This document shows positions 1-6,779 of a stretch of DNA of 8,730 nt, one piece after another (the stretch's first letter is position 1; each line of letters starts with the position of its first letter). Both the position numbers and the translations under genes were made by a program. Under the pieces are notes generated by a model. It saw only the letters and a list, made by a program, of their open reading frames with translations, was not told the DNA's origin and searched no databases. The stretch spans positions 1-8,730 of the forward strand of contig DAOWMW010000045.1 in NCBI GenBank assembly GCA_030642865.1, read 5' to 3'. This DNA is from Desulfobacteraceae bacterium. GTDB taxonomy: Bacteria > Desulfobacterota > Desulfobacteria > Desulfobacterales > BuS5.

Positions 1-245
1 ATGCCAAAATAAGCGGTCGGCGTAAAGAGGGGAAGGAAAAATTCAGCATAGAGCTATCCTGGAAACCTCCGGAGGAAAATCCATCCATCCAGATTAATCC
101 CGAAGATCAAAGCCAAAGCAATGATAATGCTGAAAAAGAAGCTGGGGAAGAAAAAGAACCTGTAAAAAAAGAAGATGAGGAAAAAAAAGAACCTGTGAAA
201 AAAGAACCTGTGAAAAAATCGTTGACTAATCCATTCTCCACCTAG
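1..245 (+). CDS. C-terminal tail of an unrecognised protein (5' partial)
   Basis: The reading frame is open from the left edge (first full codon at 3) and ends at TAG 243-245, giving about 80 residues. The first part (AKISGRRKEGKEKFSIELSWKPP) looks like the end of a folded domain with an amphipathic strand. It is followed by a hydrophilic, probably disordered tail rich in Glu and Lys, with KEPVKK-like units, ending SLTNPFST. I do not recognise the family from this fragment, and its function cannot be inferred. The coding assignment rests on the sustained frame, on repeats that keep the frame, and on the stop lying just before hairpins in a convergent gap facing bioD. The ATG at 1-3 is in another frame that stops at once and is not its start. 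Confidence 0.6.
   Translation, partial: AKISGRRKEGKEKFSIELSWKPPEENPSIQINPEDQSQSNDNAEKEAGEEKEPVKKEDEEKKEPVKKEPVKKSLTNPFST
183..212 (+). repeat. Two perfect tandem 15-bp units coding for KKEPV
   Basis: The unit AAAAAAGAACCTGTG occurs at 183-197 and again at 198-212 without a mismatch. A degenerate earlier copy lies at 150-164. The period is a multiple of three, so copy-number change would lengthen or shorten the disordered tail without breaking the frame. The A-runs make slippage likely. This is seen directly in the sequence; any length variation between strains is inference. Confidence 0.75.
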
Positions 246-295
246 AAAAAAAGACTTTATAAAATTTCCGGCAAAAAAAATCTGGAAGGAATCAA

Positions 296-341
296 CCTCC
301 TGCATACTGGGAGGCCTTAGGCCTCCCCCCCGGAGGGGGGG
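296..341. terminator. Overlapping GC-rich hairpins in the convergent gap (terminator-like)
   Basis: Three mutually exclusive stems share bases. CCTCC (296-300) can pair with GGAGG (310-314). GGGAGGCC (309-316) pairs perfectly with GGCCTCCC (320-327) around a 3-nt loop. CCCCCC (325-330) pairs with GGGGGG (335-340) around CGGA. The site lies about 50-95 bases after the stop of the left-edge gene and about 150 bases beyond the bioD stop, where convergent genes need termination. Neither strand has a clear T-run directly after the stem (the plus strand continues TAAAAAAC), so it is not a textbook intrinsic terminator. It could equally be another interspersed palindrome. Confidence 0.4.
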
Positions 342-390
342 TAAAAAACAGCAGTCATATTTTTTAACGGCTTGTTTCCGCAAATCGACG

Positions 391-463
391 GGCAGGGGCA
401 GAATCCATTTCTGCCCTGCGGATATGAATAATAACAGGGCGGATATGAAATCCGCCCCTGCAA
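391..463. repeat. Modular palindromic repeat R1 downstream of bioD
   Basis: There are two hairpins, each with an 8-bp perfect stem and 5-nt loop: GGGCAGAA / TTCTGCCC (396-416, loop TCCAT) and GGGCGGAT / ATCCGCCC (437-457, loop ATGAA). GCGGATATGAA occurs twice directly (418-428 and 439-449). The outer ends also pair (GCAGGGGC near 392-399, GCCCCTGC at 455-462), so the whole unit can fold as one nested structure. The same two hairpins occur reverse-complemented in R2 (5305-5340). R1 lies 27 bases past the bioD stop. In the bioD direction the GGGCGGAT stem is followed by TGTTATTATT, so it may also act as a weak terminator. Confidence 0.75.
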
Positions 464-489
464 GGATTGCTGGTTAGTCTTTTATAATT

Positions 490-1260
<771 letters not shown>

Positions 1261-1347
1261 TTATTCAATGGTATGCCAGAGAATGATACAATCAGACTAT
1301 ACCTGTTGCGATACTTGAATCAGTGTAGCTGAATAGTTAGAAAAACA

Positions 1348-2529
1348 CTATATAATTCCAAGCCTTTTTCCCTCTGACCTGAACCCGTCTATAATCATCT
1401 CAAGATGTTTTTCTGTGTGAGAAGACATGAGACTGACCCTGATTCTGCTTTTACCATCAGGGACAGTGGGGGGGCGTATTGCCGGAGCAAATATACCTTT
1501 TTCCAGAAGCCCCTTTGCAAATTTCATTGTCAAACCGGCATCCCCTGTTAAAACAGGAATTATGTGGGTTCTGCTGTCAAGACAGTTATACCCCATATCA
1601 ATTAGCCCGTTTCTGACTATTTCAACATTTTTCAGCAAATTTTCTCTTATGGATGGATCCTTTTCAATAATGTCAAGGGCAGCAAGGCTTGAAGCACAAA
1701 CTGACGGGGGAAGCGCCGTGGTGTAAATAAAACTCCTTGCCGTATTTTTAAGATACTCAATAATAATTTCTGGTCCCGCAACAAATCCTCCCAAACTCCC
1801 AAGGGCCTTGCTGAAAGTTCCAATCTGAATAATATTTTCCTTTTTAAGCCCAAAATATTCGCATGTCCCTTTTCCCCTGCTTCCGATTACACCTGTTGCA
1901 TGGGCATCATCCACCAGCAATAACCCGTTATTTTCTTTTGCAATTTTCTGCAATTGGGGCAAAGGAGCCAAATCACCATCCATACTAAAAAGACCGTCAG
2001 TAATGATTAATACTTTACCAGCGAATTTTGATTCATTTCTCCTGCGGGATAAAAAATTACCCAGATAATCAAAATCTTTATGGGGATATTTAACAATTTC
2101 AGCCCCACTAAGCCGGCACCCATCAATTATACTTGCATGATTAAGGTTATCACTCAAGATAAGATCACCCTCACCGGCAAGGGACGAAATAACGCCTGTA
2201 TTTGCCATATATCCGGTGGAAAAAAGAATTGCAGAGTCACTCCTTTTAAATTTTGCTATTCTTTTTTCCAGTTCTTCATGAATCCCCAGGTTCCCTGAAA
2301 TCAGACGGGAAGCACCTGCTCCCGTACCAATTGCCTGGACTGCGGCAATTGTTCGTTCTTTCATCTCCCAGGAGCCAGCCAGCCCAAGGTAATTGTTTGA
2401 TGAAAGAAGAATCATCTTTTTACCATCTATGGAGACTTCAGCGCCCACAGAACCGGTCACATTAACCAGGGTTCTGTATTGATCCTTTTTTTTAAGTTCT
2501 TCTATTTTTTGATAATATTTTTGAAACAT
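1348..2529 (-). CDS. bioF: 8-amino-7-oxononanoate synthase BioF
   Basis: This is a PLP enzyme of the alpha-oxoamine synthase family. It condenses a pimeloyl thioester with L-alanine, releasing CO2, to form 8-amino-7-oxononanoate, the first ring-forming step of biotin synthesis. At 393 residues it is full length. Visible features are SNNYLGL (44-50), the GTGAGASRLISGN segment (68-80), His131 in NHASIIDG (cofactor stacking), DDAHATG (207-213, with Asp208 and His210) and the Schiff-base lysine Lys241 in TFSKALGSLGG. The close relative glycine C-acetyltransferase (Kbl) shares these motifs, so the choice of BioF rests on the bio operon context. The start MFQKYYQKIEELK fits the family, but an A/T-only stretch with no Shine-Dalgarno sequence precedes it. 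Confidence 0.92.
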   Translation of the reverse strand: MFQKYYQKIEELKKKDQYRTLVNVTGSVGAEVSIDGKKMILLSSNNYLGLAGSWEMKERTIAAVQAIGTGAGASRLISGNLGIHEELEKRIAKFKRSDSAILFSTGYMANTGVISSLAGEGDLILSDNLNHASIIDGCRLSGAEIVKYPHKDFDYLGNFLSRRRNESKFAGKVLIITDGLFSMDGDLAPLPQLQKIAKENNGLLLVDDAHATGVIGSRGKGTCEYFGLKKENIIQIGTFSKALGSLGGFVAGPEIIIEYLKNTARSFIYTTALPPSVCASSLAALDIIEKDPSIRENLLKNVEIVRNGLIDMGYNCLDSRTHIIPVLTGDAGLTMKFAKGLLEKGIFAPAIRPPTVPDGKSRIRVSLMSSHTEKHLEMIIDGFRSEGKRLGII

Positions 2530-2606
2530 AATAAAAATAAAAAATTTTTACAAACTTGAGTAGTTAGCTTGATTTTATCCTGGTCATAATTAAAACCAAC
2601 CCGGAT

Positions 2607-3968
2607 TTACACTTCTGTTACAGCTTTAATTGAATCATAAGTAATGGAAATAAGCTCTTTAAGTTCTTCAACCGAAATACTCAGATGGGGCATGAGAACA
2701 ATCACATCTCCCAGGGGACGTATTATCAAACCTCTTTTTCTTGCCTCCATAATTACCCTGTTCCCGATTTTATCAGACAGAGGATATGTTTCTTTTCGCT
2801 TTTTGTCGGCAACAAGCTCTATCCCTGCCATGAATCCGGACTGTCTTACATCACCCACATGTTTCAATTCATAAAACCGCTCAAGTCCATTTTTAAAAAA
2901 TAATGTTTTTCCCAAAAGTTTTTCCAGAGTCCCATCACTTTCAAAAACCTGCAGATTGGCCAGCGCGGCAGCGCATGCCAGGGGATTTCCTGTATAGGTA
3001 TGACCATGAAAAAAAGTTTTAAACTCATCAGGCTCACCCAGAAATGCGTCAAAAATCCTGTCGGTTGTAAGAGTGGCAGCCAGGGGAAGATACCCACCTG
3101 TGATCCCCTTGCCAAGAGTCATTATATCAGGCTGTACATTTTCATGTTCACAGGCAAACATCTTCCCTGTTCTGCCAAAACCGACTGCAACCTCATCTGC
3201 AATCATCAAAACATTATACTTTGTGCAAAGATTCCTGACTCCTTTTAAATAACCAGGGGGTGCCACAAGTATCCCTGCAGCGCCTTGAACAAGGGGTTCT
3301 ATAATCAAGGCAGCAGTATTTTCAGATTCTTTTTTCATCAGCTCTTCAAGCTTTGCAAGGCACTTAATACCACAGGAAGGGAAGGTTTTTCCCAGACTGC
3401 ACCTGTAGCAATAGACTGCTTCTGCTTTTAAAGCCTCAAACAGCAAAGGGTTATAAAGCTTGTGAAACAAATCAATACCCCCCACACTAACACTTCCTAT
3501 GGTATCCCCATGATAGGAATTAGCAAGGTATATGAATTTATTTTTCCGGCTGCCCGTTCCAGAAGTCTGGAACCAGTATTGAAAAGCTATTTTTAAAGCT
3601 ATCTCCACTGCAGTGGAACCACTTTCTGAATAAAAAACCCTGTTTAAGCCCTCTGGTGTTATTTCCACAAGCTTTTTCGCAAGCTCGATGGCGCCGGGAT
3701 GTGAAAGCCCAAGTAGAGTGGTGTGGGAAACTTTTTCCATCTGCCTGGTTATGGCGGCATCTATCTCCTTTCGCCTGTGACCATGGGTGGTAACCCAAAG
3801 AGAAGATACCCCATCTATATATTTATTTCCTTTAACATCCCATAAAAAAGATCCTTCGGCCTTTTCAATGATCAGGGGGTTTTCTCTGGCATATTCCTTC
3901 ATCTGGGTAAAAGGATGCCACAGATACTTGATATCATCCATGCAAAGCTGTTTGTCTCTTTTTTCCAT
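2607..3968 (-). CDS. bioA: Adenosylmethionine-8-amino-7-oxononanoate aminotransferase BioA
   Basis: This class III PLP aminotransferase (453 residues) converts 8-amino-7-oxononanoate to 7,8-diaminononanoate. Visible features are the BioA N-terminal motif WHPFTQM (17-23), SGSTAVE (116-122), YHGDT (152-156), Asp258 in IADEVAVGFGRTG, Schiff-base Lys287 in LGKGITGGYLPLA, and HGHTYTGNPLAC (321-332). S-adenosylmethionine is the usual amino donor; some BioA relatives use lysine, and the donor cannot be read from sequence alone. An unusual segment at 187-203 carries four cysteines (C-x2-C-x8-C-x3-C), which resembles a metal-binding knuckle. The gene starts two bases after the bioB stop. Its likely ribosome site (GGGGGA) lies inside the end of bioB, so translation is probably coupled. 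Confidence 0.94.
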   Translation of the reverse strand: MEKRDKQLCMDDIKYLWHPFTQMKEYARENPLIIEKAEGSFLWDVKGNKYIDGVSSLWVTTHGHRRKEIDAAITRQMEKVSHTTLLGLSHPGAIELAKKLVEITPEGLNRVFYSESGSTAVEIALKIAFQYWFQTSGTGSRKNKFIYLANSYHGDTIGSVSVGGIDLFHKLYNPLLFEALKAEAVYCYRCSLGKTFPSCGIKCLAKLEELMKKESENTAALIIEPLVQGAAGILVAPPGYLKGVRNLCTKYNVLMIADEVAVGFGRTGKMFACEHENVQPDIMTLGKGITGGYLPLAATLTTDRIFDAFLGEPDEFKTFFHGHTYTGNPLACAAALANLQVFESDGTLEKLLGKTLFFKNGLERFYELKHVGDVRQSGFMAGIELVADKKRKETYPLSDKIGNRVIMEARKRGLIIRPLGDVIVLMPHLSISVEELKELISITYDSIKAVTEV

Positions 3969-3970
3969 AT

Positions 3971-4960
3971 TTATTCATCCCCCACTGGGGTCAACATTAA
4001 ATCTTTAATCATTTGCAGATCATCCTTTATATCACAGCCAGGGGTGGTCAGATAATCACCGGTCATAACTCCATTTGCACCGGCAAGAAAAATTAATGAC
4101 TGAACAGATCTTAAATTCTTTTGCCTGCCGCCGCAAAGACGGATTCCTTTTTTCGGATTTACAAACCTGTAGACCGCAATAATTTTCAGGATTTCCATGG
4201 GATGAACCGGAGGTGCCTTTTCCAAAGGAGTTTTTGGTATGGGATTTAAAATATTAATCGGAATCGAATCCACAGCAAGATCTCTTAAGGCAAAAGCAAG
4301 CTTTATTCTGTGCTCCGGCGTTTCCCCAAGACCCATAAGCCCGCCGGAACAAACTTCTAGACCTTCCCCGTGAGCTGCTATTACCGTGTTAGCCCTTTCC
4401 GAAAATGAGTGGGTCGTACATATAGTCGAAAAATAGCTTTCAGCAGTTTCAAGATTGTGATGATAACGGGTTAAACCGGCTTTTTTCAGATCCTTTGCGG
4501 CCTCTCTTGTGAGAGTACCTAAAGATGCGCAGGTTTTTATAATCCCCGTGGAGGAGATAATCTTTATCGCTTCGCATATATTATCCCACTCTTTTTTATT
4601 TTCCAGAGCCCTGCCGCTTACAACAATGCTAAACCTGTTTATCCCCAGAGATGCCGCTGTTTGAGCCTTTTTAATAATTTTTTCTTTTCCGATTAATGGA
4701 TATGATTTGATATCTGCATTATAATGGGAAGACTGGGAACAGAAAATGCAATCCTCACTGCATTTACCCGATTTTGCGTTAATAATTGAACAGAAATTTA
4801 TAGTATTTCCTTTAAACTCATCACGAATTATATTTGCGCAGTTTAACAGGTGGACAAGGTCTTTTTGCTCTTTTATCCCCATTAGAATTTCTGCTTCATC
4901 CAGGGTAATATTCTTGCCCTGAAGGACTTTATCTGTTAATTTATCGGCAAAAAGCCTCAT
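3971..4960 (-). CDS. bioB: Biotin synthase BioB, with altered auxiliary-cluster ligands
   Basis: This radical SAM enzyme inserts sulfur into dethiobiotin to make biotin. It has 329 residues, a normal length. The radical-SAM [4Fe-4S] motif is C67-x3-C71-x2-C74 (GKCSEDCIFCSQ). Other family landmarks are YHHNLET (166-172), VCSGGLMGLGET (203-214), PINILNPIPKTPL (234-246) and FLAGANGVMTGDYLTT (291-306). Of the usual [2Fe-2S] ligands, the Cys128 (Cys144 here), Cys188 (Cys204) and Arg260 (Arg274) equivalents are present. The Cys97 position, in NRFSIVVSGR, is Ser111, and a new Cys276 sits two residues after Arg274 in IRLCGGR. This fits an anaerobe-type biotin synthase. It is the first gene of the operon; GAGG lies six bases before the ATG. 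Confidence 0.94.
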   Translation of the reverse strand: MRLFADKLTDKVLQGKNITLDEAEILMGIKEQKDLVHLLNCANIIRDEFKGNTINFCSIINAKSGKCSEDCIFCSQSSHYNADIKSYPLIGKEKIIKKAQTAASLGINRFSIVVSGRALENKKEWDNICEAIKIISSTGIIKTCASLGTLTREAAKDLKKAGLTRYHHNLETAESYFSTICTTHSFSERANTVIAAHGEGLEVCSGGLMGLGETPEHRIKLAFALRDLAVDSIPINILNPIPKTPLEKAPPVHPMEILKIIAVYRFVNPKKGIRLCGGRQKNLRSVQSLIFLAGANGVMTGDYLTTPGCDIKDDLQMIKDLMLTPVGDE

Positions 4961-4993
4961 TTAAAACCTCTACAATTAATTGTAACTTTTCAA
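4960..4993 (-). promoter_or_regulatory. Candidate BirA-type biotin operator with a central palindrome, at the bioB start
   Basis: On the bioB strand the sequence reads TTGAAAAGT, 16 bases, GGTTTTAAA, then continues into the ATG. The published BirA consensus is TTGTAAACC-N14-16-GGTTTACAA; the half-sites match 6/9 and 7/9 with a permitted spacing. The spacer contains a perfect 14-bp palindrome TACAATTAATTGTA (4971-4984). Repression by biotinyl-AMP-loaded BirA would be logical here. However, the region is AT-rich and the match is degenerate, so the palindrome alone may be the real operator for another regulator. The GAGG ribosome site overlaps the right half-site. Confidence 0.35.
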
Positions 4994-5061
4994 TAAGTTC
5001 TGGTCTTATCCATCATCAGCAGTGTTCCAGAGAAAATCAGATTTTTTTTATTCACCCATTA

Positions 5062-5090
5062 AATGTATTCTGAAGCAGAACGCATGTCAA
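5062..5090 (-). promoter_or_regulatory. Sigma-70-like promoter for the bio operon
   Basis: Read toward bioB, a perfect -35 TTGACA (plus 5085-5090) is followed by a 17-bp spacer and TACATT as -10 (plus 5062-5067; four of six match TATAAT). Transcription would begin near 5055, giving a leader of about 95 nt that contains the candidate operator. I see no convincing hairpin switch in that leader. A second possible -10, TACAAT, lies inside the palindrome (4979-4984) but has no good -35. Confidence 0.55.
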
Positions 5091-5304
5091 CCAATACCGA
5101 AGCAATGGTTTACGGGATCGCAGCATTTTTTTTGAATTTTATTATAGCTCAGTCTATTGCCGAAATAAATTTCCAGATTGCTGGTTGAATTATTTCAAAA
5201 ACAAAATCGATGGAGAAAAATCTTGACATTTGGAGCAAAATTATCAATTTATTAATAATTCTATTCCCTGCTGACGTAATACTTCGGGTTTTTTTAAAGT
5301 ATGG

Positions 5305-5365
5305 GCGGATTCCATATCCGCAGGACAGAAATGGATTCTGCCGGGCAACCACACAGGGTTTGCCC
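5305..5365. repeat. Modular palindromic repeat R2 (three hairpins) upstream of hisB
   Basis: Three perfect hairpins follow each other: GCGGAT / ATCCGC (5305-5321, loop TCCAT), CAGAA / TTCTG (5326-5340, loop ATGGA) and GGGCAA / TTGCCC (5343-5365). The first two match the R1 hairpins reverse-complemented and in the corresponding order, without the R1 spacer. The third shares GGGCA, CACAGGG and TGCCCCTAC with the core of R3 (7653-7678). R2 therefore links the three repeats into one family of interspersed REP-like elements. No function can be assigned. It lies about 150 bases upstream of hisB, outside the likely core promoter. Confidence 0.75.
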
Positions 5366-5512
5366 CTACTTAGGCTGGAATTAGATCGGCAAAGGTAATG
5401 AGACCAGGCAGATGTTGAATGGTTTCATGCAAAAGCTAACACCTAAATAGTTAACCGACATGTCGAAAATTTTTAAAACTAAAAAGAATATACTATTAAA
5501 TAAAAATATATT

Positions 5513-6100
5513 ATGAAGCGTTCATCAACAATTAACAGAAAAACCAAAGAAACAGATATCAGCCTTACCATCAATATAGACGGGGAGGGAGCAGGTAAAA
5601 TAAATTCTGGAATTCCATTTTTCGATCACATGCTCACACTTTTTGCAGCTCATGGTTTTTTTGATTTAAACATTTCAGCCATTGGAGATCTGGACGTCGA
5701 TTTTCATCATACTGTGGAGGATATCGGAATAGTCCTGGGAACAGGATTAAGTAATGCCCTTGGAGACAGAAAGGGGATCAAACGTTTTGGTCATGCTGTT
5801 CTCCCCATGGATGAAACTCTGACGAACGTTACAATCGACTTGTCAAACAGGCCATACATGGTGTACAATATCCCAAAAACATCTTATCAGGGGGATAAGC
5901 TTGACCCTTCTCTGGTAAAGGAATTTTTCAGGGCCGTTGCAGTTAATGCTGGTATGAATCTTCATATAAATGTCCTGTATGGAGAAAACAATCACCACAT
6001 CATGGAATCGATCTTCAAAGCCGCAGGAAAAGCCCTTGACCAGGCAACCTCCTTTGACCCTAGAATAAAAAATATTCTTTCCACAAAAGGAGCTTTATAA
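5513..6100 (+). CDS. hisB: Imidazoleglycerol-phosphate dehydratase HisB
   Basis: This Mn-dependent cytosolic enzyme dehydrates imidazole glycerol phosphate to imidazole acetol phosphate in histidine synthesis. At 195 residues it is the monofunctional form, without the histidinol-phosphatase domain of enteric HisB. The metal-binding repeats are visible: FDHML (37-41), HHTVEDIG (65-72) and HHIMES (161-166), along with PMDETLTNVTIDLSNRPYMVY (98-118), a family hallmark. The ATG at 5513 matches the family N-terminus (KRSSTINRKTKET), although the preceding A/T-rich stretch has no clear Shine-Dalgarno sequence. It is the first gene of a three-gene unit with the lipoprotein and hisA. Confidence 0.95.
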   Translation: MKRSSTINRKTKETDISLTINIDGEGAGKINSGIPFFDHMLTLFAAHGFFDLNISAIGDLDVDFHHTVEDIGIVLGTGLSNALGDRKGIKRFGHAVLPMDETLTNVTIDLSNRPYMVYNIPKTSYQGDKLDPSLVKEFFRAVAVNAGMNLHINVLYGENNHHIMESIFKAAGKALDQATSFDPRIKNILSTKGAL

Positions 6101-6104
6101 GCAT

Positions 6105-6779
6105 ATGATTTTACTGCGGTGTAATTTTAAAAATATAACATTTCTTTTTTTTTCTATTATATTCTCTTTAACTTTTTCCAGCTGTGCAAGCCAGTCAATA
6201 TCAATAAAACTGGTACCAGATCCCGGGCCAATTTATAACCTCATGGTTATTCCCTTTAAGAATATGTCCGCTGAGGATTCCGGCACTGCTGCAGGGCCCT
6301 TGTCCGGCAGGGTTTTCATGACTGAAAAAGTGTCCGAAGAATCTGTTGACTTTATGACAAACAGCCTGGTGACTTTAATAAAAAAACGTACAAAGTTTAA
6401 TGTCATACCTGTGGAATTTTCTCCAAATATTGTTTCACCCGACATAATCAATACCACTGAACAAAAAAGAATAATTGATCTCGGTGAGGAGTATAACGCT
6501 GACGCTGTTTTGGCAGGTTATATTTATCGATTCCGGGACCGTAAAGGCTCCAGATTTTCAGTGGAGACTCCTGCGTCTGTTGCCTTTGTTCTTCATATTA
6601 TCAGCGTTTCCGGCCAACGTATTGTATGGACGGGGAGCTTTGATGAAACCCAGCAGTCCTTATTTGAAAATCTTTTACAGATAAAAACTTTTATAAAGAG
6701 AAAAGCATCCTGGATTACCGCCGAACAAATGGCTGATGATGCTTTAACAGACTTGATAAAGGCACTACCAGAACCATGA
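6105..6779 (+). CDS. Predicted envelope lipoprotein between hisB and hisA, function unknown
   Basis: The protein has 224 residues. The N-terminus has a basic start, a hydrophobic core (ITFLFFSIIFSLTF, 11-24) and a probable lipobox ending at Cys27 (FSSC, with an atypical Phe at -3), so it is likely lipid-anchored in the envelope. The mature part begins with a strand (YNLMVIPFKNMS, about 44-55) like the opening of CsgG/TolB-N-type domains. It ends with a conserved-looking block: GYIYRFRDRKGSRFSVETPASVAF, then WTGSFDETQQSLFENL and WITAEQMADDAL. I recognise this only as an uncharacterised lipoprotein type. It starts 4 bases after hisB and overlaps hisA by 4 (ATGA), so it is co-transcribed with histidine genes without an obvious metabolic link. 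AAGGAG lies 12 bases upstream. Confidence 0.82.
   Translation: MILLRCNFKNITFLFFSIIFSLTFSSCASQSISIKLVPDPGPIYNLMVIPFKNMSAEDSGTAAGPLSGRVFMTEKVSEESVDFMTNSLVTLIKKRTKFNVIPVEFSPNIVSPDIINTTEQKRIIDLGEEYNADAVLAGYIYRFRDRKGSRFSVETPASVAFVLHIISVSGQRIVWTGSFDETQQSLFENLLQIKTFIKRKASWITAEQMADDALTDLIKALPEP

Larger units (their letters stand above)
4961..5512. other. Divergent intergenic region between bioB and hisB
   Basis: No convincing gene lies in these 552 bases. The bioB side holds the operator and promoter described separately. The middle (about 5100-5300) is AT-rich, with only weak inverted repeats such as TTGAA / TTCAA near 5184-5198. The hisB side holds repeat R2. It also has a 10-bp perfect palindrome CGACATGTCG (5456-5465) and a possible -10 TATACT (5489-5494) with no good -35, which would leave a leader of only about 12 nt. 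Short open frames here overlap R2 and show no start signal or protein-like composition. Confidence 0.6.

Noticed and set aside
54..383. Minus-strand open frame rich in Phe runs, preceded by an AGGAGG-like sequence
   Set aside because: It is the antisense shadow of the Lys/Glu-rich repeats and the hairpin ladder; poly-Phe is simply the complement of the A-runs, and it overlaps the better-supported plus-strand tail.
391..463. R1 as a CRISPR fragment
   Set aside because: The repeated units are palindromes without spacers of uniform length, and no cas gene is present.
4979..4984. TACAAT within the palindrome as the main -10 of the bio operon
   Set aside because: No acceptable -35 lies 16-18 bases upstream; the TTGACA promoter at 5062-5090 is clearly better.
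5149..5398. Two short overlapping open frames in the bioB-hisB gap
   Set aside because: They overlap R2 and AT-rich non-coding sequence, lack ribosome sites and have no recognisable composition.
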